Source: Frankiaceae bacterium (GTDB lineage: Bacteria; Actinomycetota; Actinomycetes; JAVEEJ01). From it: DNA of 8,155 bases. A program made the position numbers and the translations under genes. Within the stretch, counting starts at the first letter, position 1, and every line of letters begins with the position of its first letter. Below are positions 1-6,121 of this stretch, one piece after another. A model generated the notes under the pieces. It saw only the letters and a list, made by a program, of their open reading frames with translations, was not told the DNA's origin and searched no databases. The stretch is from assembly GCA_030840515.1 (NCBI GenBank), contig JAVEEJ010000294.1, forward strand, positions 1 to 8,155. The letters run 5' to 3'.

Positions 1-814
1 AGATCCGGCGCAGTGCCTCGTTGCTGGTCTCGAGCACCGGCAACGAGCCGCCGTGCTTGTCGTTTCCGGGCACGAACATCGCGTCGATCTCCGCCTGCCA
101 GACGGTCTCGGAGTCGCTGATCGCGCGAGGGACGTCTGCGGCAACCGCGGCGAAGGTGGCGCTCGCCTCGGCTGCGTCAGCGCCGACGGCGATGACGACG
201 CCGACCCGGTCGGTCGCGCCGGCAGGGATCGTGAGCTGGGTCGATACCCGACTCGCGGTGGCGGTGCCCTCGCGGTCGATCCCGTGCACGGTCACGGCTG
301 GCGAGTGCTGCGCGGTGAAGCGGATCGCGGTGAACTCGGCCACCTGCTCTGCGACGTTGTCGTACTCCGCCGGGTTGAGCGCGTTGTCCCACGGCCGGAG
401 CGCGTGCGTGAGGTGAGAGCCGAAGACGATCTCCACGGGTACGTCGACCTGCTGGTCGGTGTCGTTGGTGACCGCGATGTCGATCGCCAGGGCCATGCGC
501 CCAGGAACCATCACCGTCGTCGTCCTCACGCGCAGATCCCCGAGCTGCGCTTCACGCACCACTCGGTCGGCCCGCCACGTGAAGGTGACAGGACCGCCGT
601 AGGAGTTGGCGAGCCGCCCGCCGATGTAGGCGCGCGCGGTCGTCGCGTCCCCCATCGAGTAGGGCGGGAAGCTGATCGCGCGGACCGCGACGAGGTCGTT
701 GTCCATCTGCGCGACTCCGAGCCAGTTCGTCAGGCCCGGCGGCGCGAAGTAGTCGCCGTAGTGGTGGACGAGCGGCTCGCTCGCGAGCTCGTCGAGGCTG
801 ATCGGGCGGGTCAC
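1..814 (-). CDS. Probable glycoside hydrolase, N-terminal part (runs off left edge)
   Basis: The open frame enters from the left edge, so only about 271 N-terminal residues are visible. There is no signal peptide (it begins MTRPISLDEL), so the protein is likely cytoplasmic. Residues 1-235 look like an all-beta sandwich, with alternating strands such as TARAYIGGRLANSY and MALAIDIAVTNDTDQQVDVP. From about 236 it turns to helices, with a conserved-looking stretch WQAEIDAMFVPGND followed by GSLPVLETSNEALRRI. A beta-sandwich followed by helices beginning with such a segment is typical of six-hairpin (alpha/alpha)6-barrel glycosidases. The catalytic acids would lie further downstream, outside the window, so family and substrate cannot be set. 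The GTG at 814 lies 4 bases after the upstream stop; an in-frame GTG at 826 would overlap that stop. Neither has a strong Shine-Dalgarno, which suggests translational coupling. It is the last visible gene of the leftward operon. Confidence 0.72.
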   Translation of the reverse strand, partial: MTRPISLDELASEPLVHHYGDYFAPPGLTNWLGVAQMDNDLVAVRAISFPPYSMGDATTARAYIGGRLANSYGGPVTFTWRADRVVREAQLGDLRVRTTTVMVPGRMALAIDIAVTNDTDQQVDVPVEIVFGSHLTHALRPWDNALNPAEYDNVAEQVAEFTAIRFTAQHSPAVTVHGIDREGTATASRVSTQLTIPAGATDRVGVVIAVGADAAEASATFAAVAADVPRAISDSETVWQAEIDAMFVPGNDKHGGSLPVLETSNEALRRI

Positions 815-818
815 ACGT

Positions 819-1937
819 TCACCCACTGACGGTCGCCTGGAAGAACAGCGGGCGGTAGTTCTTCACGTTCTCGGTGCGCCCGGGCGCCCCGATGTCCATC
901 AGATGCGCGAAGACGAAGGACTTTCCCTTCCCGAAGCTCGGCAGCTCGGTCGGGTAGTAGTGGAACGCCAGGCCAAGGCCCTCCGGCGGCACCTTCATCG
1001 TCATGACGTACTGCTGCTTGTAGGGGCCGGTCGGTGATGCCGCCGTGAACGCGATGATGTCGTGGTAGGTCCCACCGGCCGGGTATCCCTGCGTGAGCAC
1101 CCGGAAGCCGGCGCTCGTCTTGGTCAGGCTGAAGTGCTGGTAGCCGAAGTTCGCGCCGCCGAAGATCCGGGCCGACGCCAGTGCTGCGGGCGACCACGCG
1201 GACCCCGACCAGTACTCGGGAGTTGCGGTGGCGAGCTGACCCGCCGGTACCCGCGCGACGTGGGCGTAGAAGCCGAAGGCGGTCTGCTCCGTGCCGTAGA
1301 CGTAGGTGAAGCCGCCATCGTTGACGGCTCCCGCGCCCCACTCGACGGGGTATTCCTGGTCCGACGTCTCGACCGTGTGGGTGTTGAGCAGTGACGTGTG
1401 GGCGATCCCCTCGAGCTTGAAGGACGGAAGGGAGATCGTCGCGACGTCGGCGTGGATGGTCGAGGTCGCGGTGTCCGTGGTGTCGCCGTACCCCTTGAGC
1501 AGCAGGATCTGGTAGAGCGTGTTGCCGTTGACGACCGCTCCGGAGGGCTCGTAGTAGGTCTGAGGCCCAGGGGCAGGGTAGAAGTCAGCCTGCGAGGCGC
1601 CGGTCAGGGTGTTGCTGAGCTTCCCGCTCTTCTCCTGGATCACCCATGAGCTGTTGATGCGCTTGGTGGAGGCGTCGCGTGAGCCGTTCTTGTTCACCTT
1701 GCCCAGGTAGGTGGACCCGAAGGAGTAGGCCACTCGCCCATCCGGCAGTGCCACTGAAGCGACCAGGGCGCCGCCCGTCCATCGGTCGCCCGTGCCGCCG
1801 TTGCCGTAGGCGTCGAACAGCTTCTGCAGGGACGCCTGGGGCTTGACGCTGACCGACGCCTGCGCGGCCGGGGCCAGCGCGGTCCCGGCGGTCAGTGCCA
1901 GCAGGCCGAGCAAGGTGGACGTTGCGCGGAGCTTCAT
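819..1937 (-). CDS. Secreted beta-propeller protein (DUF4185/DUF5005-like), paralogue A
   Basis: A 372-residue exported protein of unknown function. Residues 1-28 form a Sec signal peptide (MKLRATS, a Leu/Ala core, then PAAQA). The mature part is rich in short beta-strands and resembles the five-bladed propeller proteins of the DUF4185/DUF5005 type, distantly like GH43-fold glycosidases. Conserved blocks are GDRWTGG (50-56), LPDGR (64-68), STYLGKVNK (75-83), WGAGAV (200-205), EYWSGSAWS (241-249), TGPY (303-306) and a C-terminal NYRPLFFQ (360-367). It aligns along its length with the product at 5008-6111, including GDRWTG, LPDGR, LGxVNK, GAGAV, EYWxGSAWS and NYRPxF. Where that paralogue has WTGSD and GGDTF, this one has WTGGA and FGST, so two Asp are missing. 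The ATG at 1937 is chosen over a TTG at 1949 because GGAGGG lies 5 bases ahead and the signal peptide starts there. Family name is from memory; function unknown. Confidence 0.88.
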   Translation of the reverse strand: MKLRATSTLLGLLALTAGTALAPAAQASVSVKPQASLQKLFDAYGNGGTGDRWTGGALVASVALPDGRVAYSFGSTYLGKVNKNGSRDASTKRINSSWVIQEKSGKLSNTLTGASQADFYPAPGPQTYYEPSGAVVNGNTLYQILLLKGYGDTTDTATSTIHADVATISLPSFKLEGIAHTSLLNTHTVETSDQEYPVEWGAGAVNDGGFTYVYGTEQTAFGFYAHVARVPAGQLATATPEYWSGSAWSPAALASARIFGGANFGYQHFSLTKTSAGFRVLTQGYPAGGTYHDIIAFTAASPTGPYKQQYVMTMKVPPEGLGLAFHYYPTELPSFGKGKSFVFAHLMDIGAPGRTENVKNYRPLFFQATVSG

Positions 1938-1940
1938 GCG

Positions 1941-1953
1941 GCCCTCCAAGGGC
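1941..1953 (-). promoter_or_regulatory. Ribosome binding site of the 819-1937 gene inside a small perfect hairpin
   Basis: On the minus strand the sequence is GCCCT-TGG-AGGGC, a perfect 5-bp GC-rich stem with a three-base loop. The Shine-Dalgarno GGAGGG (1947-1942) lies in the loop and 3' arm, 5 bases before the ATG at 1937. The site decides the start and could also weaken or time translation of this gene relative to the one upstream. The inverted repeat is seen directly; a regulatory effect is inference, as such short stems arise by chance in GC-rich DNA. Confidence 0.4.
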
Positions 1954-1982
1954 GGTTGCTGGGAGATCGCTGAGCGGGAGCC

Positions 1983-3203
1983 TCAGGCGCAGAGCGGGGT
2001 GCCGACAGGGCAGAACCGGACCTTCACGAGCTCGAGCTCGCCGTAACCGCTGTGGTAGTAGGTCACGTACTGGGTGAGTCCTCCGTCAGTGGAGTACTCC
2101 GGATGCGCGAAGGCGGCGTAGTTGGGCACCTCGCCTTGCGGCGCCATGGTCGTGATCAGGCGGTTGGCCGCCGACCAGGGACCCCACGCGTGCGGAGCCG
2201 TCCGGTAGACCACGTCGCTGGCGTAGGGAACCGTGTAGATGGCCAGGTAGGACTTCATCGCGGGCGCCCACTGGATGGTGCCGCCGGCCGCCCCTGTGCT
2301 CAGGATTCGCGGGGCACCCGCGGACTGCGCGGACCAGGTGGGGACGCCGCCGCGCGATCCGCGGTAGAACCGCCAGGTCGCCCGGTCGTCGACGCTCGCC
2401 AGCGGGACGCGAGCCAGCGCGCAGCCGAACGTGTAGGGGTCGCAAGCCTGAGCGGAGTAGAGGAAGCCGGCTTCTGTCCAGGCCGTCCCTCCGAAGAAGG
2501 TCGTCGAGGGGAACAGCAGTGTCCGGTCGATGCCCTCTGGGCTGAAGTACGGCTCCTGGTGCTTGATCGCCAGCCGGGTGACGGCCCCGGTGCGGAGGTC
2601 GACCGCCGTCACGCCGCCGCCGATGACCGTCCCGGTGAAGCCGGTCTGGCAGCCCGTAAGGCCGAATCGGCAGATCTTCGTGGTGAGCACCAGCAGGCGG
2701 TGACGTGCGGCGTCCAACACCGCGGCACCGGGCCAGTGCGCGAACTGCGAGCCGCAGTAGCTGTCGCGTGACCCCGCGCACGACGTACTCGCATGCTGCT
2801 TCTCGAAGCCGAGCTCGCGTGCGGTCTTCGCGATCGCGGCGACCGGTGCACCGACCGGGTCGTCGGTCTTGAGGTTGCTGGATAGGACGGTGATGCCGTC
2901 TGTGCCGTCGAGGTCCGTCGTGACGGCGGCGCTGTTGTTCACCGCGCTGAGCGGAGCGTTGATGAAGGTGTCGCCGAAGAACCAGTAGGACTTGCCGCCG
3001 GCCGCGACGCTGGAGGCGTTGTCCCGTCCGGGAAGCGCACCCGGAACGATCGCGACGCGGGGGTTCTGCCGCAGCGGCCCGAGCTGGGTGCTCGAGGTCA
3101 TGAAGGCCGGGGCACCGCGATGGGCGGCCGCGGCGTTGTCCGCGACCAGCGCGACGGCCACGAGTCCGGCCGCGAGCAGCAGGCGACCCGCTCTCAGGTG
3201 CAC
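1983..3203 (-). CDS. Secreted Cys-rich beta-propeller protein (DUF4185-like)
   Basis: A 406-residue exported protein with no assignable function. Residues 1-27 form a signal peptide (VHLRAGR, a hydrophobic core LLLAAGLVAVALVA, then NAAAA). The body resembles the DUF4185-type propeller: GRDNASSVAAGGKSYWFFGDTF (59-80, with D61 and D78), then further strands and an HAWGPWS motif (338-344) matching the xxGPW blocks of its neighbours. It is only distantly related to the other two propeller proteins here. Eight Cys fall in four close pairs: C142/C150, C178/C185, C254/C261 and C398/C405, probably four disulfide-closed loops after export. The GTG at 3203 is chosen because it opens the signal peptide. 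It overlaps the upstream stop in GTGCACCTGA, with no good ribosome site, so translation is probably coupled to the binding-like gene. The frame stays open far upstream, but that part is antisense-type Arg-rich shadow. It is 45 bases from the next gene in the operon. Confidence 0.85.
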   Translation of the reverse strand: MHLRAGRLLLAAGLVAVALVADNAAAAHRGAPAFMTSSTQLGPLRQNPRVAIVPGALPGRDNASSVAAGGKSYWFFGDTFINAPLSAVNNSAAVTTDLDGTDGITVLSSNLKTDDPVGAPVAAIAKTARELGFEKQHASTSCAGSRDSYCGSQFAHWPGAAVLDAARHRLLVLTTKICRFGLTGCQTGFTGTVIGGGVTAVDLRTGAVTRLAIKHQEPYFSPEGIDRTLLFPSTTFFGGTAWTEAGFLYSAQACDPYTFGCALARVPLASVDDRATWRFYRGSRGGVPTWSAQSAGAPRILSTGAAGGTIQWAPAMKSYLAIYTVPYASDVVYRTAPHAWGPWSAANRLITTMAPQGEVPNYAAFAHPEYSTDGGLTQYVTYYHSGYGELELVKVRFCPVGTPLCA

Positions 3204-4873
3204 GACGTCGTCTTGTAGGGCGGCTCTTCCTTCGGCCAGTCGCCGTAGTCGTAGCGCACGCCGTGGCGAACGTGGCAGATCCGGCCCGGGGTCGTCGGGT
3301 CGTCGGTGTTGGTCTGCGAGCTGTCGTACCAGAAGGTCGAGGCGTCGTGGTGCCACGAGTAGCCGCCGTCGTCGAAGCCCACCCGGCCCTGGTAGTAGGG
3401 CGCCCGTCCTGCCCTCGGGTTGGGGAAGACCGTCCGGTGCAGCGCGTCGGCGAAGGTCTGCGGGGTCAGGTGCGGCCCAGCCATCTGGATGCCCGACGCG
3501 AGCAGCAGCAGGTTCTCGTAGGTGGCGATCGGTCCGGCGTTCGGCGGCGTCGCCACGCTCGGGTCGCCCTCGCGCATGGCGGCGTACCACCAGGAGTCCT
3601 GGACGGGCAGGAACTTGTCGCTGAAGGAGATCCCGAAGACGTTGCGGGTCTGCTGGGGCTGGTTGGTGGAGAACGAGTTGTCGAGGTCGTTGTTGATGTA
3701 GGTGCCCATCAGCCACTCGGGCCGGTAGGTCTGGGTCTCGGCCGAGTCGAGGTAGTTGCGGGCGGCACCTAGGTCGCAGATGCAGATGATCGTGGTGACC
3801 TTGGCGGAGACGAACGAGGCGATCGGGTTGCGCGCCTCGGTAGCGTCCTTGGGGTCAGTGGCCGTCACCACGACGGGCTTGATCCCGCACAGCTTGAGGT
3901 TGTCCTTGAGCGGGGTGATGTCGGGCGTCGTCCCGTCGGTGGCGCTCGTCAGCATGATGCCGAACGTGCGCTGGGTCGGGGGAGTGGTCCAGACGTTGGG
4001 TGGCCAGCCCGGCCCGCCGTAGCGCAGCGGTCGGCCCGCCCACTCGCGGCAGATGAACTGGCCCTCGCTCTTGAACTGGTGGTCAACGGCCGCGCCGCGG
4101 TTCCACTGGTAGGGCTTGTGCTTGGCGAAGTAGGCGTCGGTGCCGCGTGAGGTCTCGCGGCCGATGATGCTCACGACGTGGTGGTTGGCGAGGTAGTCGT
4201 AGTAGATGTGCTCTGAGCCCTTGCGGTCCGGGTAGCCGAGCGAGGCGAAGGACTTGTGGTCCTCGACCACCTTCGACGCGTCGAACTGCATGTGCGAGGC
4301 GTCGGGGTTGGCGAAGTTGTCGTCGGTCGCGACGTAGGTCTTCAGCACGATGTGCCGGCCGTAGAACTCGAAGCGGCGGTTGAAGAAGTTGACCAGGGCC
4401 TGCCACTGCGGCGACGGGTCGCCTGTGAGGAAGGTGCCGTAGGGCGCGCTGACCCGGATCTCGTCGCGCGTGACACCGAACGCGGTGGCGCCGCCGTTGT
4501 CGCCCTTCCATCCGGGCACGCACGGCGGGGACTGCGGGTCCTCGATCTGCCGGCCGCCGGGGCAGTCGTGGCTACGCGGCACAGGCGGCCCGCTCGGGGT
4601 GGGCGCCACGGTGGGGGTGGGTCGCTTGGTCGGAGTGGGCTGACCGGTGGCGCCGACCTTGACCCCGTCGTCCCCGATGTCGCTGGACTGCCGGTCGGGG
4701 GCCTTCTTGATCTGGTCCAGGGCCGCGGGTGCGAACTCGGCGACGGTCGGGGGAGGGGGCTGGCTGGCGTTGAGGGCGACGATGCCGAGCATCAGCAGCA
4801 GAGCCGTGGCTCCGGCGGAGAAGACGTAGCCAGGGCCGCGTGGCCGTGAGCTGCGCCGGTTGCCGTCAGCCAC
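3194..4873 (-). CDS. Membrane-anchored periplasmic-binding-protein-like (type I fold) protein
   Basis: A 559-residue protein. Residues 1-14 are basic, 15-36 form one hydrophobic segment (GYVFSAGATALLLMLGIVAL), and no lipobox Cys follows, so it is probably held by an N-terminal signal anchor with the body outside. A Pro/Thr-rich linker (79-99, PTPTKRPTPTVAPTPSGPP) leads to the globular part. From about 134 (VTRDEIRVSAPYGTFLTGDP) the sequence resembles type I substrate-binding domains of the branched-chain amino acid/ANF-receptor kind: a FNRRFEFYGRHIVLKTY segment, FGIMLTSATDG starting a second lobe, TYEN near 451 and DALHRTVFPN near 477. Eight Cys occur (104, 118, 275, 329, 364, 366, 533, 558), including a CIC at 364-366. 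The GTG start has GAGGTGG 4 bases upstream. It heads the leftward operon and overlaps the next gene by 10 bases. No permease or ATPase gene is visible, so a transport role is unproven; sensing or glycan binding are alternatives. Confidence 0.83.
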   Translation of the reverse strand: MADGNRRSSRPRGPGYVFSAGATALLLMLGIVALNASQPPPPTVAEFAPAALDQIKKAPDRQSSDIGDDGVKVGATGQPTPTKRPTPTVAPTPSGPPVPRSHDCPGGRQIEDPQSPPCVPGWKGDNGGATAFGVTRDEIRVSAPYGTFLTGDPSPQWQALVNFFNRRFEFYGRHIVLKTYVATDDNFANPDASHMQFDASKVVEDHKSFASLGYPDRKGSEHIYYDYLANHHVVSIIGRETSRGTDAYFAKHKPYQWNRGAAVDHQFKSEGQFICREWAGRPLRYGGPGWPPNVWTTPPTQRTFGIMLTSATDGTTPDITPLKDNLKLCGIKPVVVTATDPKDATEARNPIASFVSAKVTTIICICDLGAARNYLDSAETQTYRPEWLMGTYINNDLDNSFSTNQPQQTRNVFGISFSDKFLPVQDSWWYAAMREGDPSVATPPNAGPIATYENLLLLASGIQMAGPHLTPQTFADALHRTVFPNPRAGRAPYYQGRVGFDDGGYSWHHDASTFWYDSSQTNTDDPTTPGRICHVRHGVRYDYGDWPKEEPPYKTTSCT

Positions 4874-4932
4874 CGTTCCACCTCGTCCTTGTCGCCTGAC
4901 GCAATGTTCGGTGCCACGGTCGCCGATCCTGC

Positions 4933-4960
4933 CTGACCATGGCTGTCATCCTGTTATGAC
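4933..4960 (+). promoter_or_regulatory. Candidate promoter for the rightward operon
   Basis: CTGACC (4933-4938), a 16-base spacer and TATGAC (4955-4960) make a moderate promoter match. The start of transcription would lie near 4967, leaving a short leader before the gene. The -10 hexamer overlaps that of the leftward promoter, so the two could not be occupied by polymerase together. This match is weaker than the leftward one. Confidence 0.35.
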
Positions 4961-4961
4961 A
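4944..4961. promoter_or_regulatory. Candidate operator: TGTCAT-N6-ATGACA inverted repeat
   Basis: A perfect 6-base inverted repeat with a 6-base spacer sits in the divergent intergenic region. Its right arm overlaps the -10 hexamers of both candidate promoters, so a dimeric regulator bound here could control both operons. The repeat is seen in the sequence; operator function is inference, and no regulator gene is in the window. Confidence 0.45.
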
Positions 4962-4982
4962 TGCTGCCACAAAAGGTGTCAA
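4954..4982 (-). promoter_or_regulatory. Candidate sigma-70-type promoter for the leftward operon
   Basis: Reading the minus strand, a perfect TTGACA (4982-4977) is followed by 17 bases and then TCATAA (4959-4954). The start of transcription would fall near 4947, giving a leader of about 75 bases before the GTG at 4873. The -35 matches the consensus exactly and the spacing is ideal; the -10 matches only partly, which is common in actinobacteria. It overlaps the start region of the opposite gene. Confidence 0.55.
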
Positions 4983-5007
4983 GATGGGGTCCGTCGAAGG
5001 GTCTTTC

Positions 5008-6111
5008 ATGCGCCGCGGACTGCTCGCCGTACTCCTGCTGCTGACCCTTGCGGTCAGTGCCGGTTCGGCGCGGGCGCAGTCCGGAATCCGGGTGGAGCGC
5101 GACCCCGTGCTGACCGCGTTGTTCAACAGCTACGGCGACGCCGGGCGCGGGGATCGCTGGACCGGGTCGGACTCGGCGATCAGCATCCCGCTCCCTGACG
5201 GGCGTTTCCTCTGGACCGGCGGGGACACCTTCCTCGGGACCGTGAACAAGGACCATTCCCGATCGCCCCAGTCGTTCATCCACAACTGCTACGTCATCCA
5301 GGAGCGCAACGGCCGGCTGGGGGAGACGCTCTACACGCCCAACCTCGGCTCGGGGGATAAGGGCTACATCGTCAGCGAGGACCAGGACAACGCGTCCTGG
5401 TATTGGCTCGGTGATGGCTTCGTCGAGGGCGGCAAGCTGCGGCAGATGATGATCCGGGTGAGTGCCCAGGGATACGGCGTCGTGGCCGACGAGATCGCGA
5501 CCCTGGCGCTGCCCAGCCTGCGCGTCGAGAAGGTGGAGCTCAGCCCCTCGCCTTACGCGCCGGCCAAGGGTGCAGGAGCAGTCGACTACGGCGAGGCCGT
5601 GGTGCAGGAGAAGGACTGGACCTACATCTACGGCATCGAGGGCTTCGCTGCCGCCAACCCCTTTGCGAAGTTCCTGCACGTCGCCCGGGCCCGCACCGGC
5701 CACGTCATGGAGGGCGGCTGGGAGTACTGGGACGGCTCGGCCTGGTCGACCGTCGCGGCGACCTCTGCTCAGCTGACCGACGGTGTCGGCAACGAGATGT
5801 CCGTCGTCAAGACCAAGCACGGTTATCGGGCGATCGCGATGCGCAACAGCCTCGGCGGCGAGGTTCTGATGTTCACCGCGAAGCACCCGCAGGGGCCGTG
5901 GAGCAAGCCGACCGTGCTCTACACGGCGCCGGAGAACAACGCGCAGACCGTGACCTACAACGCGAAAGAGCACCCGGAGCACCACGGCAAGAACTGGATC
6001 AGCGTGTCCTACAACGTCAACGCCTCGAGCACCAACAGCAACGGGCTCTACTCCGACGTGCGCAACTACCGCCCCCGCTTCCTTCGCGTCTACATCCCGC
6101 CGGACCTGTGA
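5008..6111 (+). CDS. Secreted beta-propeller protein (DUF4185/DUF5005-like), paralogue E
   Basis: A 367-residue exported protein of unknown function. Residues 1-23 form a clear signal peptide (MRRGLLAVLLLLTLAVSAGSARA, cut before QSG). The mature protein matches the product at 819-1937 over its whole length: SYGDAGRGDRWTGSD (41-55), LPDGR (62-66), GGDTFLGTVNK (71-81), KGAGAVDYG (187-195), EYWDGSAWS (239-247), GPWS (296-299) and NYRPRFLRV (353-361). It keeps both Asp (D55 and D73) that the other paralogue has lost; in GH43-fold propellers an Asp in the first blade is catalytic, but such a role here is not shown. Two starts are possible: ATG 5008 with GAAGGG 6 bases upstream, and in-frame ATG 4984 with AAAGGTG. 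I prefer 5008 because it gives a compact signal peptide. It begins the rightward operon and is followed after 10 bases by the esterase gene. Confidence 0.88.
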   Translation: MRRGLLAVLLLLTLAVSAGSARAQSGIRVERDPVLTALFNSYGDAGRGDRWTGSDSAISIPLPDGRFLWTGGDTFLGTVNKDHSRSPQSFIHNCYVIQERNGRLGETLYTPNLGSGDKGYIVSEDQDNASWYWLGDGFVEGGKLRQMMIRVSAQGYGVVADEIATLALPSLRVEKVELSPSPYAPAKGAGAVDYGEAVVQEKDWTYIYGIEGFAAANPFAKFLHVARARTGHVMEGGWEYWDGSAWSTVAATSAQLTDGVGNEMSVVKTKHGYRAIAMRNSLGGEVLMFTAKHPQGPWSKPTVLYTAPENNAQTVTYNAKEHPEHHGKNWISVSYNVNASSTNSNGLYSDVRNYRPRFLRVYIPPDL

Positions 6112-6121
6112 GGACACCCAG

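Noticed and set aside
53..829. A 258-residue plus-strand open frame opposite the glycosidase gene
   Set aside because: It is Arg/Val/Asp-rich with no recognisable motifs, typical of an antisense shadow in GC-rich DNA; the minus frame here has a coherent beta-sandwich protein.
2052..2771. A 239-residue plus-strand open frame opposite the Cys-rich propeller gene
   Set aside because: No domain, no ribosome site of note, and composition typical of a complementary-strand shadow.
3204..3716. N-terminal extension of the Cys-rich propeller gene, since its frame stays open to 3716
   Set aside because: The extension is Arg-rich shadow of the binding-like gene, and a signal peptide starting at the GTG at 3203 would be buried inside it.
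3263..4849. Several plus-strand open frames opposite the binding-like gene
   Set aside because: They are low-complexity Arg/Gly/Val-rich sequences without motifs, while the minus frame reads as one continuous anchored protein.
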